Source of the DNA: Gossypium raimondii
Taxonomy: Eukaryota > Streptophyta > Magnoliopsida > Malvales > Malvaceae
Reading direction: 5' to 3'
NCBI RefSeq assembly: GCF_025698545.1
Contig: NC_068576.1
Coordinates: 47,857,890-47,921,889 of the forward strand
Length of the DNA stretch: 64,000 nucleotides
The translations under genes were made by a program, and so were the position numbers. Shown piece by piece: positions 1 through 13,400 of this stretch. The number at the start of each line of letters is the position of its first letter. The first letter of the stretch is position 1. The notes beneath the pieces are model-generated. The model was not told the DNA's origin. It made no database searches and saw nothing but the letters and a program-made list of their open reading frames with translations.

Positions 1-439
1 TGAAACCGAATCAAATAAAACAGTTTAAATTATGGCACACCAAAATCTATGTAAAAATATATTTACAAATATTTTATATTAAAGTTAAGTGATATTAGGG
101 TTGAAATGCTAAAATTAAAAGTTCGTTTATTTCTTTGGAGAGTACTCACAGTGAGGAGATTAGTCATTACTATTAACGGTGGATATACTAATTTTGACAA
201 AAAATTTAAAATTTTAAAACTCATGTGCCTCAAGTTCAAATCGCATCATAGTATTAATTTATTAAAAAGCATGAAAAGACAAAAATATTTTTGTATTAAT
301 ATTTCTTATTTTGTATATAAAAATATTTTAATAATTTCTCAATTAAGTTGGTGCTCGATTAACTCGTCACACCGACTCAGTCAAGAGTTTAATAAATGTA
401 TAGACTAAAATGTAAATTTGTTTAGTAATATTTTTCTCG
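1..439. other. AT-rich intergenic DNA, no gene seen
   Basis: The stretch is AT-rich and has only short chance reading frames. No recognisable protein, RNA or complete repeat is visible. Confidence 0.6.
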
Positions 440-807
440 TATCATATTAAGGGAAACACAGGGAGTATTTATACATGTTCCTACTGCTACTGTTACAACT
501 CACAATAGGGCCCACTATTTTGTCTCGATCTGGGGGCCGATGGCACTAACATTCCATGTCTCTGGTGCTGACATTCCCTGGGCATCCCCTGGCCTAATGG
601 ATGTGTGTCTGCGAAGCACATAGTCCTTTCTGATCCTTGGACTGACATCTCTAGCGAGCCTCGTACCTACTGGTCACGAGTGGGGATCCCTTGTAGGGCT
701 CACTATCCCTTCTACAGATATAGCTCGCAACCCATTCCTGCGAAGCTTACGCGAGCTCTCCTCGCGAGCTATCTTTGTGAGCACCCGACACCTAGTGGGG
801 CCCCTCG
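440..807. repeat. GC-richer repetitive DNA, left flank of solo LTR 1
   Basis: This block is clearly richer in GC than its surroundings and has no sustained coding frame. It resumes at 3912 after the inserted LTR, and together the two parts look like one older repetitive element split by the LTR. A unit of roughly 57 bp with a GCGAGCTCTCC core at about 750 recurs right after the LTR at about 3915, so the target was a short tandem repeat. The family is not identified. Confidence 0.45.
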
Positions 808-1685
808 TGTAACACCCCTAACCCGTATCCGTTGCCGAATTAAGGTTAGGAGGCATTATCGAACAAAACACAACCATCTCAAAATCAATACATATATAAA
901 TATATATTATTTAAATATAATAAACTTAGTCTAATATAAAACAAAATGCAAAATATTAAACTTCTCTTCTAACCATTTTTTAATAAATAAAGACATTAAA
1001 ATCTAACTAATAAAGACATTACAAACTAGCAAATCCATAAAGAAATAAACCATTTTAGTATGGCTATTATAATCATATACAATACAACAAAGTACGATCT
1101 TCAAAATATTTATCTAGTCTTACATGCCATAGTTAGAATTTAAATATTTTAAATATCGAGATAATAGATAGGGTGATGAACTTGCTGATAATCCCCGAGC
1201 TTGAAGCTTGATCTTTAAGTCTATAAAATAGAAAGACATAAGTAAACAAAGTAAGCTTTTATAGCTTAGTAAGTCTATAGCATAACAACAAATATATTTA
1301 TAAAAATTATAATATTTCTGGTACACTTAATGAATTCGCAAACACTGTATATATTAACAAATACTTATAGATAAATGCATACATAATTATCAACAATTAA
1401 AACCGAGTGTATTATACACTTTAACGTAAATAACCGATTGCATATATATACATATGTTTAACAAATTTTATAACCGAATGTGTATACATCTTTATTACTG
1501 CATACATCCGAATGCACATATGTACTTATCATGTGTATATAATTGATCATACACATATATACCAATCATATTTTATATTCGTTTGTATATATATATCTAC
1601 TCATTATGAATTTATACACGAATACATAGCTAATACATACATTCGAATATATATACATATTCTTCATATACGTATAAATGAGTAC

Positions 1686-1687
<2 letters not shown>

Positions 1688-1739
<52 letters not shown>
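1688..1739. repeat. (AT)n microsatellite
   Basis: An uninterrupted TA dinucleotide run of about 50 bases inside solo LTR 1. Several shorter TA runs follow between 2440 and 2640. Confidence 0.95.
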
Positions 1740-1742
<3 letters not shown>

Positions 1743-2029
1743 AAATGCATACATAAATAATTATCAAACACATAGACTCAACATATATATATTTAACAAT
1801 GACATATCACCATATGCATTTATAAATTCAACAATCGCATATACCTAATGTACATATGCCTTTATTAATTGTATATACCGAATACATACAATTATATTTA
1901 ACCAATGCAAAACCCGAATGTAGGTGTATACTCACCATGCATGTAAAAACTGAAAGTTTATGTATTCATCGATTTCATATAATCAAAATCATAGATATAT
2001 CAATTGCATATTCTCACATAATTTAAACA

Positions 2030-2195
2030 GATTCACCGGCACTTAGCCTGTTAGGTTTTAAAACCTGATTCGGTACACCGGCCTTTAGCTTGCTAGACCT
2101 ATAGTCTGAAATGTATCACCGGCATTAAGCCTGCTAGACGTAAAGTCTGTATTATTTCACCGGTATCAAGCCTGCTAGACGTAAAGTCTGTATTA
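2030..2195. repeat. Tandem repeat block inside solo LTR 1
   Basis: About four degenerate copies of a unit of roughly 45-50 bp, each containing CACCGGCATTAAGCCTGCTA followed by a GACGTAAAGTCTG-like tail. The last two copies are the most alike. Confidence 0.85.
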
Positions 2196-2449
2196 CATTC
2201 GATCACTTTATAATGATCCAAACTAATAATTTCATATCTTCACTTCCATTCAAGAACTTTTACATAAATATATATACATAATCGAAACTTTCACATACAT
2301 ATATAAATTTCATACTTAAATTCATTACAAGAACATATACACATAATCTTGCATAATCAAACCTCATATATAAATGTTATACATACCTTTGATTTATACC
2401 AGAAATTTATACATATACAACATTTGTACTTTAACTAAACTCAAAAACT

Positions 2450-2482
<33 letters not shown>

Positions 2483-3911
2483 TCAGTATCATACATACAT
2501 ATATATATATACATATCTTTGACTAAATTCAAGACTTGTTCATGTATTCACATATATATATTTGATCTATCGTATGTATATATATATATAACTTTCTTAC
2601 CTAATTTCAAGAAAATAAATTTACATATATATATATATATTCATGCTTATTCGAACATCACCTATTCTTGATTACATTTCATATCTTCATTTCAAACCAT
2701 GAATTTATACAAGATCATACTTGTATATTCAAACATGTTATATATATTATCCACTCTTCAAAATGTATTCATCTATTATACTTTAAATTATAGCTCAACA
2801 TAAAATACAATTAGTATGCATGTATAAATATTAACTTAATAACTTTTAGTTGCTAATAGACTTACCTCGAACGGTGAAAAGTCGAAACCAGACGATTAAT
2901 CGACAACTTTAGTTTTTCCCCGATCCAACTCTGATTTCTTCGGTTCTCGATCTAATTATATTCAAAATAAGCTAGTTTAAATATAATTACATTCAATTTA
3001 ATCCAAAAAAAAAAACATAAATGGGTAAATTACCATTTTGCCCCTAACATTTACACTTTTTACAATTTAGTCCCTATTGGATAAAACAGAAAATACACAA
3101 AATTTGTTCACAACATACAAGGGCCGAGTGTACCTATTGTTCATACAAGTCCTCACATTTCATTTATTTCACATTTTAGTCCCTCAAAAATTTAATTTCA
3201 CAATTTAACTCTAATTACTCAATTTCACCAAAATTTCCAATACAAAACATATTAATCTAAAATATATCTTTCATTATTCATCATCAAACATCACATAACA
3301 CAAATGTTCATCAATGGCACAACTCAAAATATTCATCAAAATTAAAAATTCAAACATGGGTCGGATAGTATTCGAAACAACGATCTCAAAAACGTAAAAA
3401 TTATTAAAAACCAAAGTAAAACATACCTTGAATTAAGCTTGATAATGACCGAATATCTCAAAGCTTTTAAACCCTATTTGCTTTTCTAAGTTTCGGCAAT
3501 GAAGAATGAAAATAATGGCTTCAATTTGATTTATTATATCAAATGTTAATTTAATTATTAGTTTACTATATTAACATTTATTACAAAATATATAAACCTT
3601 ATAATATAAGGTCATTTTTGACCATTATCACCCACTCACATAATAATGGGCTTTTTACCTATTAAGAACTCCATAATAACAAGACATTAGCAAATTAACA
3701 CTTTTCACAATAACTAGCCAATTTTTCATTTTACGCGATTAAGTCATTTTCCTTTAATCGATCACTCAAATGACAAAATTAAAACACGAAAATTTCACAC
3801 AATTAAATTCACACATAATAAACACACAGAATAATATTAAAATATTTTTTGACTCGGACTTGTGGTCCCGAAACCACTATGTCCGATTAGATTCGAAATC
3901 GGGCTGCTACA

Positions 3912-4075
3912 CCTCGCGAGCTCTCCCCGCAAGCTATCTTTGCAAACATCCAGTAATCTAGCGGGGTCCCCAGTGAACTATCTTTACGGTGAACATTCTT
4001 CTTCCGGGTCGGGTCTATCCTGATCGGAGATTTGGACCCTATTGGGTCATTTGGGTTGACAGTTACCAAATCCTA
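3912..4075. repeat. Right-hand continuation of the GC-richer repeat around solo LTR 1
   Basis: This continues the sequence interrupted at 807. It begins with the target duplication CCTCG and another copy of the GCGAGCTCTCC unit, and ends in a GC-rich stretch near 4050. No coding frame of note. Confidence 0.45.
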
Positions 4076-6647
4076 ACAAAATTTGTTATTCATTTATCGT
4101 TATCTATACTATATTTAAGTCTCTAGTTAAATTAGTATTACGAGTCAATCAAACATTAACTCAATTGAGAAAGCACTAAAATTCATTATTTTTACAAAAT
4201 AAAAAAATTATTATAAGTGTGTTTTTGATTTTTATAATTTTATGTAAAATCTATAAAATCAATATAACCAAAGACACCATAGTCTCTAAAATCTAAGCTT
4301 CATCATTTTAATTAAAACCTCATTTATTTTTATAGAATTTTTTATAAATTTATTTTTTACATAATTTTTTTCACTCAAATTGTGTATGTCATCTCTATCT
4401 AAATTGTTAATTAAGTGACTAAATGAATTTAGTGTCATGAGTTAAATGACAATAATTTCGTGACTCAATTGATAAAAACAACTCGAATCACGTAGTTATA
4501 TACATAAAGGTAATTATGTCATTTGATATTAATTTATTTTTATTACAAAATGTAGTTAAAGTATTTCATAGGTCTCATATTCTTCACAAATGTGGAATTT
4601 AGTATTTATACTTTTATTTTTAAGAATTAGTCTCTTTACTTTTTAGATTTTAAAATTCAGGTCCAATTGTTAACATTGTTGTTTTTCTTGTGTTAAATTT
4701 GTTTGTCGATCATTTGAAATAAATAAAAAGTTACTTGTTTGGTGGCAACGTAACTAAAAAATGATGTTGCAATGAACTGAATTTAACAAAATAATTTTAA
4801 CTATGCTAACATTAAACTTAAATTTTGAAATCTAAAAGTAGAGAGATTAAATTTTAAAAGTAAAATAAAGGGACTAAATTTCAAATTTACAAAAATAGAG
4901 ACTTATTGCATATTTTAACCTAAAACAATATCCATTCATTGTTAAAAAAAGCATTCAAAAACTAGCTATTGAAAATTTATCTCAGTTAAAAATTAAAATT
5001 ATTTTTTGAAATTTGTTGTCAAAGCAGGATAATATAGGTTTCAGTGTGTTGAATTGCGTTTGTCCTCTTATTTAAAGGTTAAAGAAGGGTTATTGATAGT
5101 TCTAGGTACACCTGTCCAAAGGTCAAGTAGCCCACTCGGCCTAACCCGACTTGAGCTAGGTTTGGACAAGAATTTTTGTACTTTGGGCTAGCTTGGCTCA
5201 ACCTGAATTTAATTTAAATAATGATTTTTAAAAATTTAAATTTAATTATAAAATATATAACATATATCAATTAAAAAAATATTTTTATTATTTTATTATT
5301 TATGAATAGTTATATCGACTTTTTGAGCAAGTAAGGCCAAATAAAAATTTTAAAATCGTATTTTAACCCGACCCATAAAGAGCTCTAATTCTAAGTATTC
5401 TATTCATAAAATTAATTATTAAGGTGTAATGATAAATTTATATTTATTCTAATCAACAAAATAAAATGTAATGACAAATTTTTTTCAAATATAATATAAT
5501 GTAGTTGTAAAATTGCGGCTTAACCCAATAAAAAAAAGGAGGATTCTTCTTGGAAAATAAATTGTCTGATAAATATAAAACAATTTTTACAGATGATATC
5601 CACAACAAAAAGAATATCAGTGTTGGGTTGATTATTTATTTGTATCAAATTATTGAGTAAGAATATAGAGATTAAAATATGTTTTAAGTATTTATACATT
5701 ATGTACATTTGGATTTTAGTCTCTTTTATTTTTAAGAATTTACTCTTATTTTTAAATTTAAAATTTTAAGTCTAATTGTTATCGTTATTAAAATTCTTCT
5801 ATTAAATCTATTGGAATGACATTTTAAAATTAAAAAAATACATTCATTTGGTAGTCATATAACTTTAAAAATAATGTTGAAAGTATTGATTAAAATTTTT
5901 TTCCTTATAAACACCCGTTCGAACTTGTCTTGATAAAATAATTTTTTGTCGTAGTGTTTTAAAGAAAAATATTGTCAACGTTTTAATTGAAATAATTAAT
6001 TATTTAGATTAACTAATGACATTATAAAATGAAGGAACTAAAATATATAAAAATTAAAGCATGTAGATTAAATATCAAGTTTCAATATAATATAATTAAA
6101 ACTGAAATTTGACCATTATATGTAAAAATAAAAATAAAGGCAAACTAAAAAAGTGAAGAGTCATAAACCAATTTTTAATACTAACTTTCAAATTATATAT
6201 AATCAACGTAATATTTTAATAAAAAAACTAACATAAGTATGCAACTTATATATATCATATAATATTTAGAAAAAAAAGATGTTAGGTCCTCTTTCTATAT
6301 ATATATATATATATATGTATATATTTATCATTTGAACAATCAAAGGAATGTAAGGAGCTGTATAAGGACTAGTATTTTAAAACTAAACATCATAACAAGA
6401 ATAGTACGAGGATCATGAAATCTGGCTTCTCACTTATCCTTTTTATTTTTCTTGTTTCGTAGGAACATGTCAATAGAATATGAATTAGATGCAACATCAA
6501 AATCTCCTCAAATTATCCTGCTTCTCTTCAGTCCTACAACTGCATATTCTTGTTGGATCTTATAATCTAAAGCCAAAGAAATAAAGGGTTTTCATCTAAG
6601 CTAGCTACCTATACATCATCTATATATGAATACAATTCAACATAAGA
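4076..6647. repeat. Intergenic DNA with old dispersed repeats
   Basis: Two related AT-rich blocks, about 4560-4925 and 5690-5950, share the pattern 'tttagtctct...tccaattgttaac...aatgatgttg...ggactaaa'. A third copy lies at 60240-60545. Between them, 5103-5387 resembles a decayed member of the small hAT-type family (CCTGTCC...GACCCATAAAGAGCTCTA) but has no clear target duplication. A short TA run sits near 6296-6318. No gene is seen before the transporter 3' end at 6648. Confidence 0.5.
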
Positions 6648-8873
6648 CTAAGGTTTATCAGACTGCTGTTTCTCGCCATTAACGTGAAGTTCAAGCTCAG
6701 GGGTGTTGTCGCTGTTTCCTTTGTACTTATACCAACTTGCGCATAACAAAAAGTAGCCCAAGTTTAAGATTCCTAGGCCAGCAATTATGTAATAGTAGTA
6801 ATCCAATCTTCCCTTATTCAGATCCTCCTCTAACCAGTTTCCGGTGGCTGTGCGGTTTGTTGTTCGATGAATTATAAAGATCAACAAGCTACTGAAATAA
6901 TTTGAACCTGCCAACCCACAGTAGAATAGAGACCCTCCGATGCTTTTCATGTTCTCAGGGAACTGCTTGTAGTAGAATTCAATGAGGCCAATGGATGCAA
7001 ACGCTTCCGTCAGTCCACCAAGTATGAATTGAGGGATTAAAATCGAGGCTGACATTGACGAAATGGCACCTTTCCTTGGCACAACTCCTAGGGTCGGTTT
7101 CGTCAGAGCTATGCTTCTTCGGTGTTGTTCTACCATGCCAGACACAAGCATGGTGAATATGGAGACAAACATCCCAATACCGATCCTCTGCAGGATTGTA
7201 ATGCCCCCTTCTTTCCCTCTGATTTTTCGAAGGAATGGAACGACAGCTCGATCGTATACGGGTATGAAAATGGTCAGGCTAAGCATCATGAAGACAACAT
7301 AGGATGCAGCTGGGATCTTGAAGTTGCTGTTTCCGAGGCGTCTATCAGATTGAACGGCTTGGAACACGGCATAGGTATGCAGTTGAACAAGGGTAACACA
7401 ATACATGATTTGTGATGCCCATATAGGAAGCACTCTAAACAGGCATTTCACTTCTTCTACTTGCTGCAAGCTGCAGAGTCTCCATGGATCCGCTGGTGAT
7501 CCATCACCCTTTATTTCATCTTGGGGTGTCACAATTGCTGCTTTATCCAGGAATCTGAAAAAAAAAAAAAAACTAACTTAAGCCAATTCTCAACATGTTC
7601 TTTTCCCCTCTTGTTTTAGCTACATTGCTTGGTCTCGGGGCATGCATTGATATACTTGAAGAAAACTGATAAGTGGGAGCAGATAGTGTGCTAACCTGAA
7701 TTGGTCGGTGTAGGGAAGCTTGGAGTTGATAGAATTGGGAGGAATATACTTGAAAAGGGAGAGCCAAGGCTGTTCCACAGGTTTTAATTTCCTTTTCTTG
7801 ATAGCTACCACTATTACTTGTGCTACACTGGTCATTGGACTACCAGTAGCTTTAACTTTGACATATATTTTGGAACCAACAAAATACACCACACAAGCTA
7901 TAAACATGAGAGTTGCAGGAATCCCAAGGCCAATAGCCCAACTCACGTTTGATTGAATGTAGACGATGAGGGTTAAGGATACCATCTGCGCAAAAGTGAA
8001 GGTGAAGAAGTACCAATTGAAGAAGCTGTCGATTCCTCTCTTTCCAGCTTCTGTTTTAGGATTGAATTGGTCCACCCCAAATGCTAAGTTACATGGCCGA
8101 ACGCCCCCAGCTCCCACAATCATTAGCCCCAAACCCATTAGCAGAAATGCCAGTTGCCCTGCTGTTGGCCCTTCGCATTCCCCACTCTCTTTTGCTGCAC
8201 ACCGGTGAGGATGCAACTCTGGAATGGCTGCTGTTAGTTGTATTGCTTGCAATCCCTTCATAAACAAAAGAGCAGAGAAAAAAATAATAAAAAAGCCAAA
8301 AGGTTATATCAAAATCTGTACTGTAGTGCAAAATTGGTAAGTTTGGTTGGGTTAATGTCCTGTTATGGTTCAGCTTAAGATCTATACTTTTTTATGATTA
8401 ATTTCCTTGATGGGGGTTTTCAAATAAAGGGCAGGGGGTGATCTATGTTTAATGTTATTACCAAGAAAGAGGCAGCTGTAGCAAATCCCAAGGTTTTGTA
8501 GCGGCCGAAGTAAGTATCACAGAGGAAAGCTCCGACCAGGGTTCCAAAATTTGTAGTGCCATTGAAGATATTAATCATAGTTGCAGCTGTAATACTCTTC
8601 AAGTTGAAGACAGTAGTGAGGTAGATCAACAAGTTGGCTAAGGTACCAATGGCTCCCAGTTTCTCAAAGGTTTCATTCCCTGCCATGAATCATACACCTC
8701 AAAAAACCAAGGCAAAAAATCAAAACCAAACAAGCTTTTGTTCCAAAGTTACCTATAATAAATGGCATGGCTTTCCATCCTCTGTAGTTGATTTCAGGCT
8801 CATCATCTGTTGCGACGGTAGCTTTCTCCTTCTCCATTTCGTCTTTGTCACTCTTGTTCATTCTGTCATCCAT
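6648..8873 (-). CDS. NRT1/PTR family (NPF2-type) proton-coupled transporter
   Basis: Four exons are rebuilt on the minus strand: 8753-8873, 8462-8679, 7696-8255 and 6648-7554. All three introns (73, 206 and 141 bp) have GT-AG ends and phases that keep the frame, giving about 601 residues, normal for the family. The ATG at 8873 is the first in frame. Residues 43-47 (ETFEK) are the ExxEK proton-coupling motif of NPF transporters in the first membrane helix. Further family signatures are [16 protein letters not shown], the glycine-rich [43 protein letters not shown] and [13 protein letters not shown]. The protein should have 12 membrane helices with a long central loop and act at the plasma membrane, or possibly the tonoplast. 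It most resembles the NPF2.8-2.14 group (NRT1.7 and the glucosinolate transporters GTR1/2). Nitrate is the likelier substrate if the host makes no glucosinolates, but sequence alone does not settle this. No frameshift or stop is seen. Confidence 0.93.
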
Positions 8874-10479
8874 CTTTTTCCACTGTTTGCTAACCAAGAT
8901 GCTACTATCTCATTTATAACATTAATTGCATGTCTGAGACCTTTAGTGTGAACATAGCTCAGCTAGTCACATTGTTCTTGCTTCTGATTGGCAACGCAAG
9001 AGACCAACCCTACCAAAATTTCCTACCTCGATGTGATAAATATCAGGGATACATTCATATTACACAAAAATTCTGATATAATTAGATGTAACATCACGTC
9101 ATTTTAAGTATACGGACACTAATAATTTATTCAATATTATAAATTAACTAAACCTTTATTGTAACAATTGTTAGAAAATAATTAAACACAATCAATTTTT
9201 ATTAATGCAGCAGATGATTTTATTTAACAATTATTTGGATCATCTATTAACTTAAGCCTAATTTACCATTACACAAAGAAATAATTGCAGCCTAATATTG
9301 ACCCCAATTATCACAAGTCGTTCACCCAAATATCTCACAATACAACCGATAAACTTCTCCAAATATTATCTAAAAGAGTGTCACAAAATAACCACAAGAA
9401 AATACAGTAAAGTTGTTGACAAAGACACTCCAAAAGCTACTCTCAACACCAGAAAGAAACAAAAGCTCGTAATAAAAAAACTCAAGAAAGTGAAGATCTT
9501 CTCTCTCTCTCTCTCGCACGTGATTTACCAAGAGAGAATGAAGCCTATTTATGCTCTATTATAATAGCAAGACAAACTCCTTCAAATTAGCAAATAAATC
9601 ATTGAAAAAAACTCTCTTGAATAAAATTGATATTTATCTTTAAAAATTAACGTTTTAATAATAAAACATTCAAGGTTATTCAATCATTTCAAGCAATTTA
9701 GTTGGGATTCTTATTACCCCAGTTGATTCATACTTCTTGTTTTGTCAAATATGCTACATTCAAGTGAACAGCTCTATTCAAGGCCTAAATGAATGACCCA
9801 AATAGAGAAACAATCTTGTTATAACATGACATAGAATAAACAACAATAATTTTCCTAACAATAGCGTTAATTTATGAAAATTAAACTCAAATTAAAATTT
9901 TATAGATTCAATTATAAAAAACCAAAGTTTATGTGTCATATTACAGATAAAATAAAAGTGAATATATGATTTTAAAATTTACCCCATATTAATTAAATTA
10001 AACTGAGATTTTCCTTTCCGACTTTTCTACTACCTGATGGCCCTGAGAGGAAAAGACAAACATATTCAATTTCAATGGCCTTTTTTCCAACTTAAAAGTC
10101 TAAACCAAATTGTTTTTCTCTAGTGGTTTGAGTTGCACTAATCATCGAAATAATGACAAATATTGAATGTTTTATTCGTTTTATTGGAGTACAAAAGATT
10201 GGAAAAATGCAGAAACTGGCTATCTAGATATCTGGAAGTTGGATGAGTGGTTTCAAGAGTTTATCAATATTTCTTTCCTAAGTGTTTGTAAGCTACTTTT
10301 TCCAAATACTTGGTCTATTTTTGGTTCATATTTTTATTTTTCCTATTTGCGTTTTTTTTTCAACACAACATAAAGTTGAAAAAAAAATTAAAAAGTATCT
10401 ACCAAATCTTAGTCTTGGGATTTGAGCTACATAAGCTTTTGGCATGCAATGAATTTTTCAAATCCAAACAAGTTATAAT
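8874..10479. other. Upstream region of the NPF2-type gene and intergenic DNA
   Basis: AT-rich, with no sustained coding. It holds the presumed promoter and 5' leader of the minus-strand transporter. A short (CT)n tract lies near 9500-9515. No gene is seen. Confidence 0.55.
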
Positions 10480-11109
10480 TAGACTGCTCATGGGTTGGTC
10501 ACCCAGTCCGGCCTGAAGGTCCGCTAAAAATGAAAGAGGGATTGGATAAAAATATAGGCTCAAAAAATAAGCTTTGACAAAAAATAAGGCCCGTTTTAAA
10601 AACGGGTTGGGCCTTGGGTAAGACATTTTTTATCCGGCCTTGTCCCGGTCCGGCCCGAATTCACTAAATGACAAAAAATCTTTTTTATAATTTTTTAAAT
10701 ATTATTTTCTTGTTATTTTCTCTCAATTTTACGACCATTTTACTATTATGTTACTACCATTTTGTTGTTATTATTTGGATATTGTATAAAACTTATTTTA
10801 TTTTTAATTTTGTTATTATTTTAAAGACTTTTGTTATTATTTTAGAGGCATTTATTAGTTAAGTTGCATCTATTTTAGTGTTATTTAAGTATACATATTT
10901 TTTAAATTTTATTTTTAATTTGTTAGAAAATATTTATTTTGATGTTTTTAGTATTTTTGATGTATTATATTTTTTTAAAATTATATAAAAATTAATATGG
11001 GCGGACCGAGTCGAGCTTGGGTAAAATTTTAGGCCTATTTTTCAGGCCAAACCTGGGCCTAATAAACGAGCCTGAACGTTTAGTTGAGCCCGGCCCATAC
11101 ACACCTCTA
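10480..11109 (+). mobile_element. Non-autonomous hAT-type element, copy 1
   Basis: The element starts TAGACTGCTCATGGGTTGG and ends CCCATACACACCTCTA. These are imperfect terminal inverted repeats fitting the hAT YARNG rule. It is flanked by a perfect 8-bp duplication GTTATAAT at 10472-10479 and 11110-11117, the hAT target length. The 630-bp interior is GGCCCGGCC-type sequence at both ends around an AT-rich core, with no transposase. Related copies lie at 15090-15606, 22898-23465 and 46949-47346. Confidence 0.9.
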
Positions 11110-11798
11110 GTTATAATATAAATTTTGCTTTTAGTGAATATTATATATAAAATTTATTTGATTTTCACAAATTATCATGATCATTATTATATAATAGAAT
11201 TTTATATTTACATATTAAATACATAAATAATTTTATTTATCAAATATAAACATAAACTAAAACATTTATTCATTTAAATTTATATAATTGAATCAAAATA
11301 AAATTTATACGTCTACATAATTACATGAAATAAAATTTAATGTATGAAATTATATAATAGATAAAAACTGATGCAATTTATATTATCTTTTTTCATGACA
11401 GTCGAAGGGCCCATCACAACCTAACTTAATTTATATTATCTTTTTTCATGACAGTGAAGAGCCCTCACAACCTAACATCAATTTGAACCACTTGGATAGT
11501 ATATGAAGGGTTGAATGTTGGACCACTTGGACAAAGTGTCCCTACTTTATTGCATTCTTTTTTCTCTTGTTTGTTTATTTGTCCTTTTTCTTTTTGTAGC
11601 TTATATTGTTGATTAGGCATAGGTTTCATTAATATGTTTATGTATGGATGTGTTACAAGTCATGGATTAAGGCCCGTGACCATTACACATGAAACGTTCT
11701 ATGGAAATCAATTGATTAAATTGACTCATTTAAGAAGACATTCGTGTTAATGGATAAAAAGTGAAATATTATATAAGTATTAGCTAAAGGTATAGTAC
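11110..11798. other. Intergenic DNA with a small tandem duplication
   Basis: AT-rich and non-coding. A 53-bp direct repeat at about 11375-11480 contains TTATATTATCTTTTTTCATG followed by ACAGT...GAAG...CCTCACAACCTAAC in both units. No gene is seen. Confidence 0.6.
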
Positions 11799-12029
11799 TG
11801 TAATACCCCTAATCCGTATCTATCGCCAGAATAGGGTTATAGAGCATTATCGGAATTTACAGATCAAATAAACATATATTTCATATAAAATAACTTTCAT
11901 ATCGGAAACCAATCAAAAACAAATATATTATCCCTTGTGCGAGCCCTCGAGGCCCAAAATACACTCAGAAATAAGTCGGGACTAAATCAGGTACTTAAAG
12001 AATTTTTCGGAAAACATTAAAATTTTTCA

Positions 12030-12310
12030 AAGGTACAGGGGACACACGCCCATGTGGCCAGGCCGTGTGGTTCACACGGTCAAGAGACACGCCCGTGTCT
12101 CAGGCCGTGTAGGCATTCGAAATAGGGGCACATGGCCGTGTCCCAACCCGTGTTCATACCCGTGTAACTCTCTGACTTGAGTCACACGCCCGTGTGCTAG
12201 GCCGTGTGAGCATTCTGTTTTGTGCAAAGTAAAGATGTAGGGGACACACGACCGTGTCACCTGGCCGTGTGTCACACGTGGCTGAGAGACTCACCCGTGT
12301 GGACAAAAAT
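12030..12310. repeat. GC-rich palindromic repeat field inside solo LTR 2
   Basis: Many copies of ACACGCCCGTGT- and GGCCGTGTG-like words alternate on both strands, forming short palindromes of the CACACGGCCGTGTG type. The block is far richer in GC than the surrounding LTR. Open frames across it come from low stop-codon content and are not genes. Confidence 0.8.
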
Positions 12311-13274
12311 AGGTCATTTTCCTAGCCATATTTCTCACCCAATTTGTCATCAACCTAAATCAACATTTTGGACATCAACAAGCCATAACAAGGCATTCAA
12401 ATCATGCCAAAACCAATACTTAAACATGTAATACTATCACATACCAACAATATGCCCCTAGGCTCTTTAAATGACAACATAACTAATATCAATCAAATAA
12501 CCAATTTCACCTACATAACCAAATACATATATGCATAATTTATCAAATATACCTATTCAACCCAACCATTAATATACCTATAAGATTTCCATCATTCAAC
12601 CATTTCAAACACACATCAAACATGATAAGGCCATTTACATACACATCAAAATGTATCCATCACAAGCCATTCAAATGGCTAGTTCCAACAAAACATTTAT
12701 ATGTCATCATTGACCAAATTAACCTATACATGCCATTATAACCAAAATTAATTTACTAATTATACCGAAAAGGCTGATGGATAGTGTGAAGTTGCTCCGA
12801 CCAGCTTCCAACCAAAATGAGCTTCCAAATTACTATAAAACATGAAAAATAACACAGAGTAAGCATTTAAGCTTAGTAAGTTCATATAACAAGGAAATTA
12901 ACTTACCATTTAATCACATTTAAGGTAAGCATGCTAATATAACCAAACCAATTTGGCCAAAAGCCTAAACACATATCTTCAATATGTTAGCCATGTAACA
13001 CTTTCCATAACTAATAAACATGGATGTACATAATCATTAGGTAAGATTCAAATACATGTATCATCTATCTCATATTTCAATATATCATGTAATATCATTT
13101 CCATGTAATTCAAGTATATACCCGTAATTGTTCATTTCGAACTAATATTGTTTCATATCAGAACTTTGCCTGTTGAACCATTTAAAATAACGTTGGATAC
13201 ACGGCTAGTACACACGAAGTGTAGAAATCTATAATCCATCAATTCATGTACTTGTATGCTTCTACAAGCATGTA

Positions 13275-13400
13275 AACCAGAAGCTCTTCCGAGCCATATA
13301 ACGGGAAGCTCATACGAGCTGTATATTGGGAAGCTCTTGCGAGCCAAATATCGAGAAGCTCATTAGAGCCAAGTATCGGGAAACTCAAGAGAGCTGTGGT
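13275..13400. repeat. Tandem repeat block inside solo LTR 2
   Basis: About five degenerate units of 27-30 bp built on GGGAAGCTCTTGCGAGCC, alternating between 'gagcc' and 'gagctg' endings. Confidence 0.85.

Larger units (their letters stand above)
808..3911 (+). mobile_element. Solo LTR 1 of a Ty3/gypsy-type retrotransposon
   Basis: The element starts TGTAACACCCCTAACCCGTA and ends GGGCTGCTACA, the TG...CA termini of an LTR. It is flanked by a perfect 5-bp target duplication CCTCG at 803-807 and 3912-3916. The 3.1-kb interior has no gag or pol coding, no primer-binding site and no second LTR, so this is a solo LTR left by LTR-LTR recombination. It contains an (AT)n run near 1688-1738, a tandem repeat block near 2030-2190, and stretches reading like tttgcccct...tttagtccct that recur in the other solo LTRs of this window. 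Assignment to gypsy (Del/Tekay-like, long LTRs) is inference from LTR length and terminal motif. Confidence 0.9.

Noticed and set aside
5103-5387. Fifth copy of the small hAT-type element
   Set aside because: The ends are similar (TAGGTACACCTGTCC / CCCATAAAGAGCTCTA), but the flanking 8-mers GATAGTTC and ATTCTAAG do not match, so it is kept only as a decayed relative.
7063-8268. Plus-strand open frames over the NPF2-type gene
   Set aside because: They are antisense shadows of a gene whose minus-strand exons have full splice and protein support.
12072-12431. Open frames on both strands across the GC-rich field of solo LTR 2
   Set aside because: They arise from palindromic CGTGTG repeats with few stops, and no protein similarity is recognisable.
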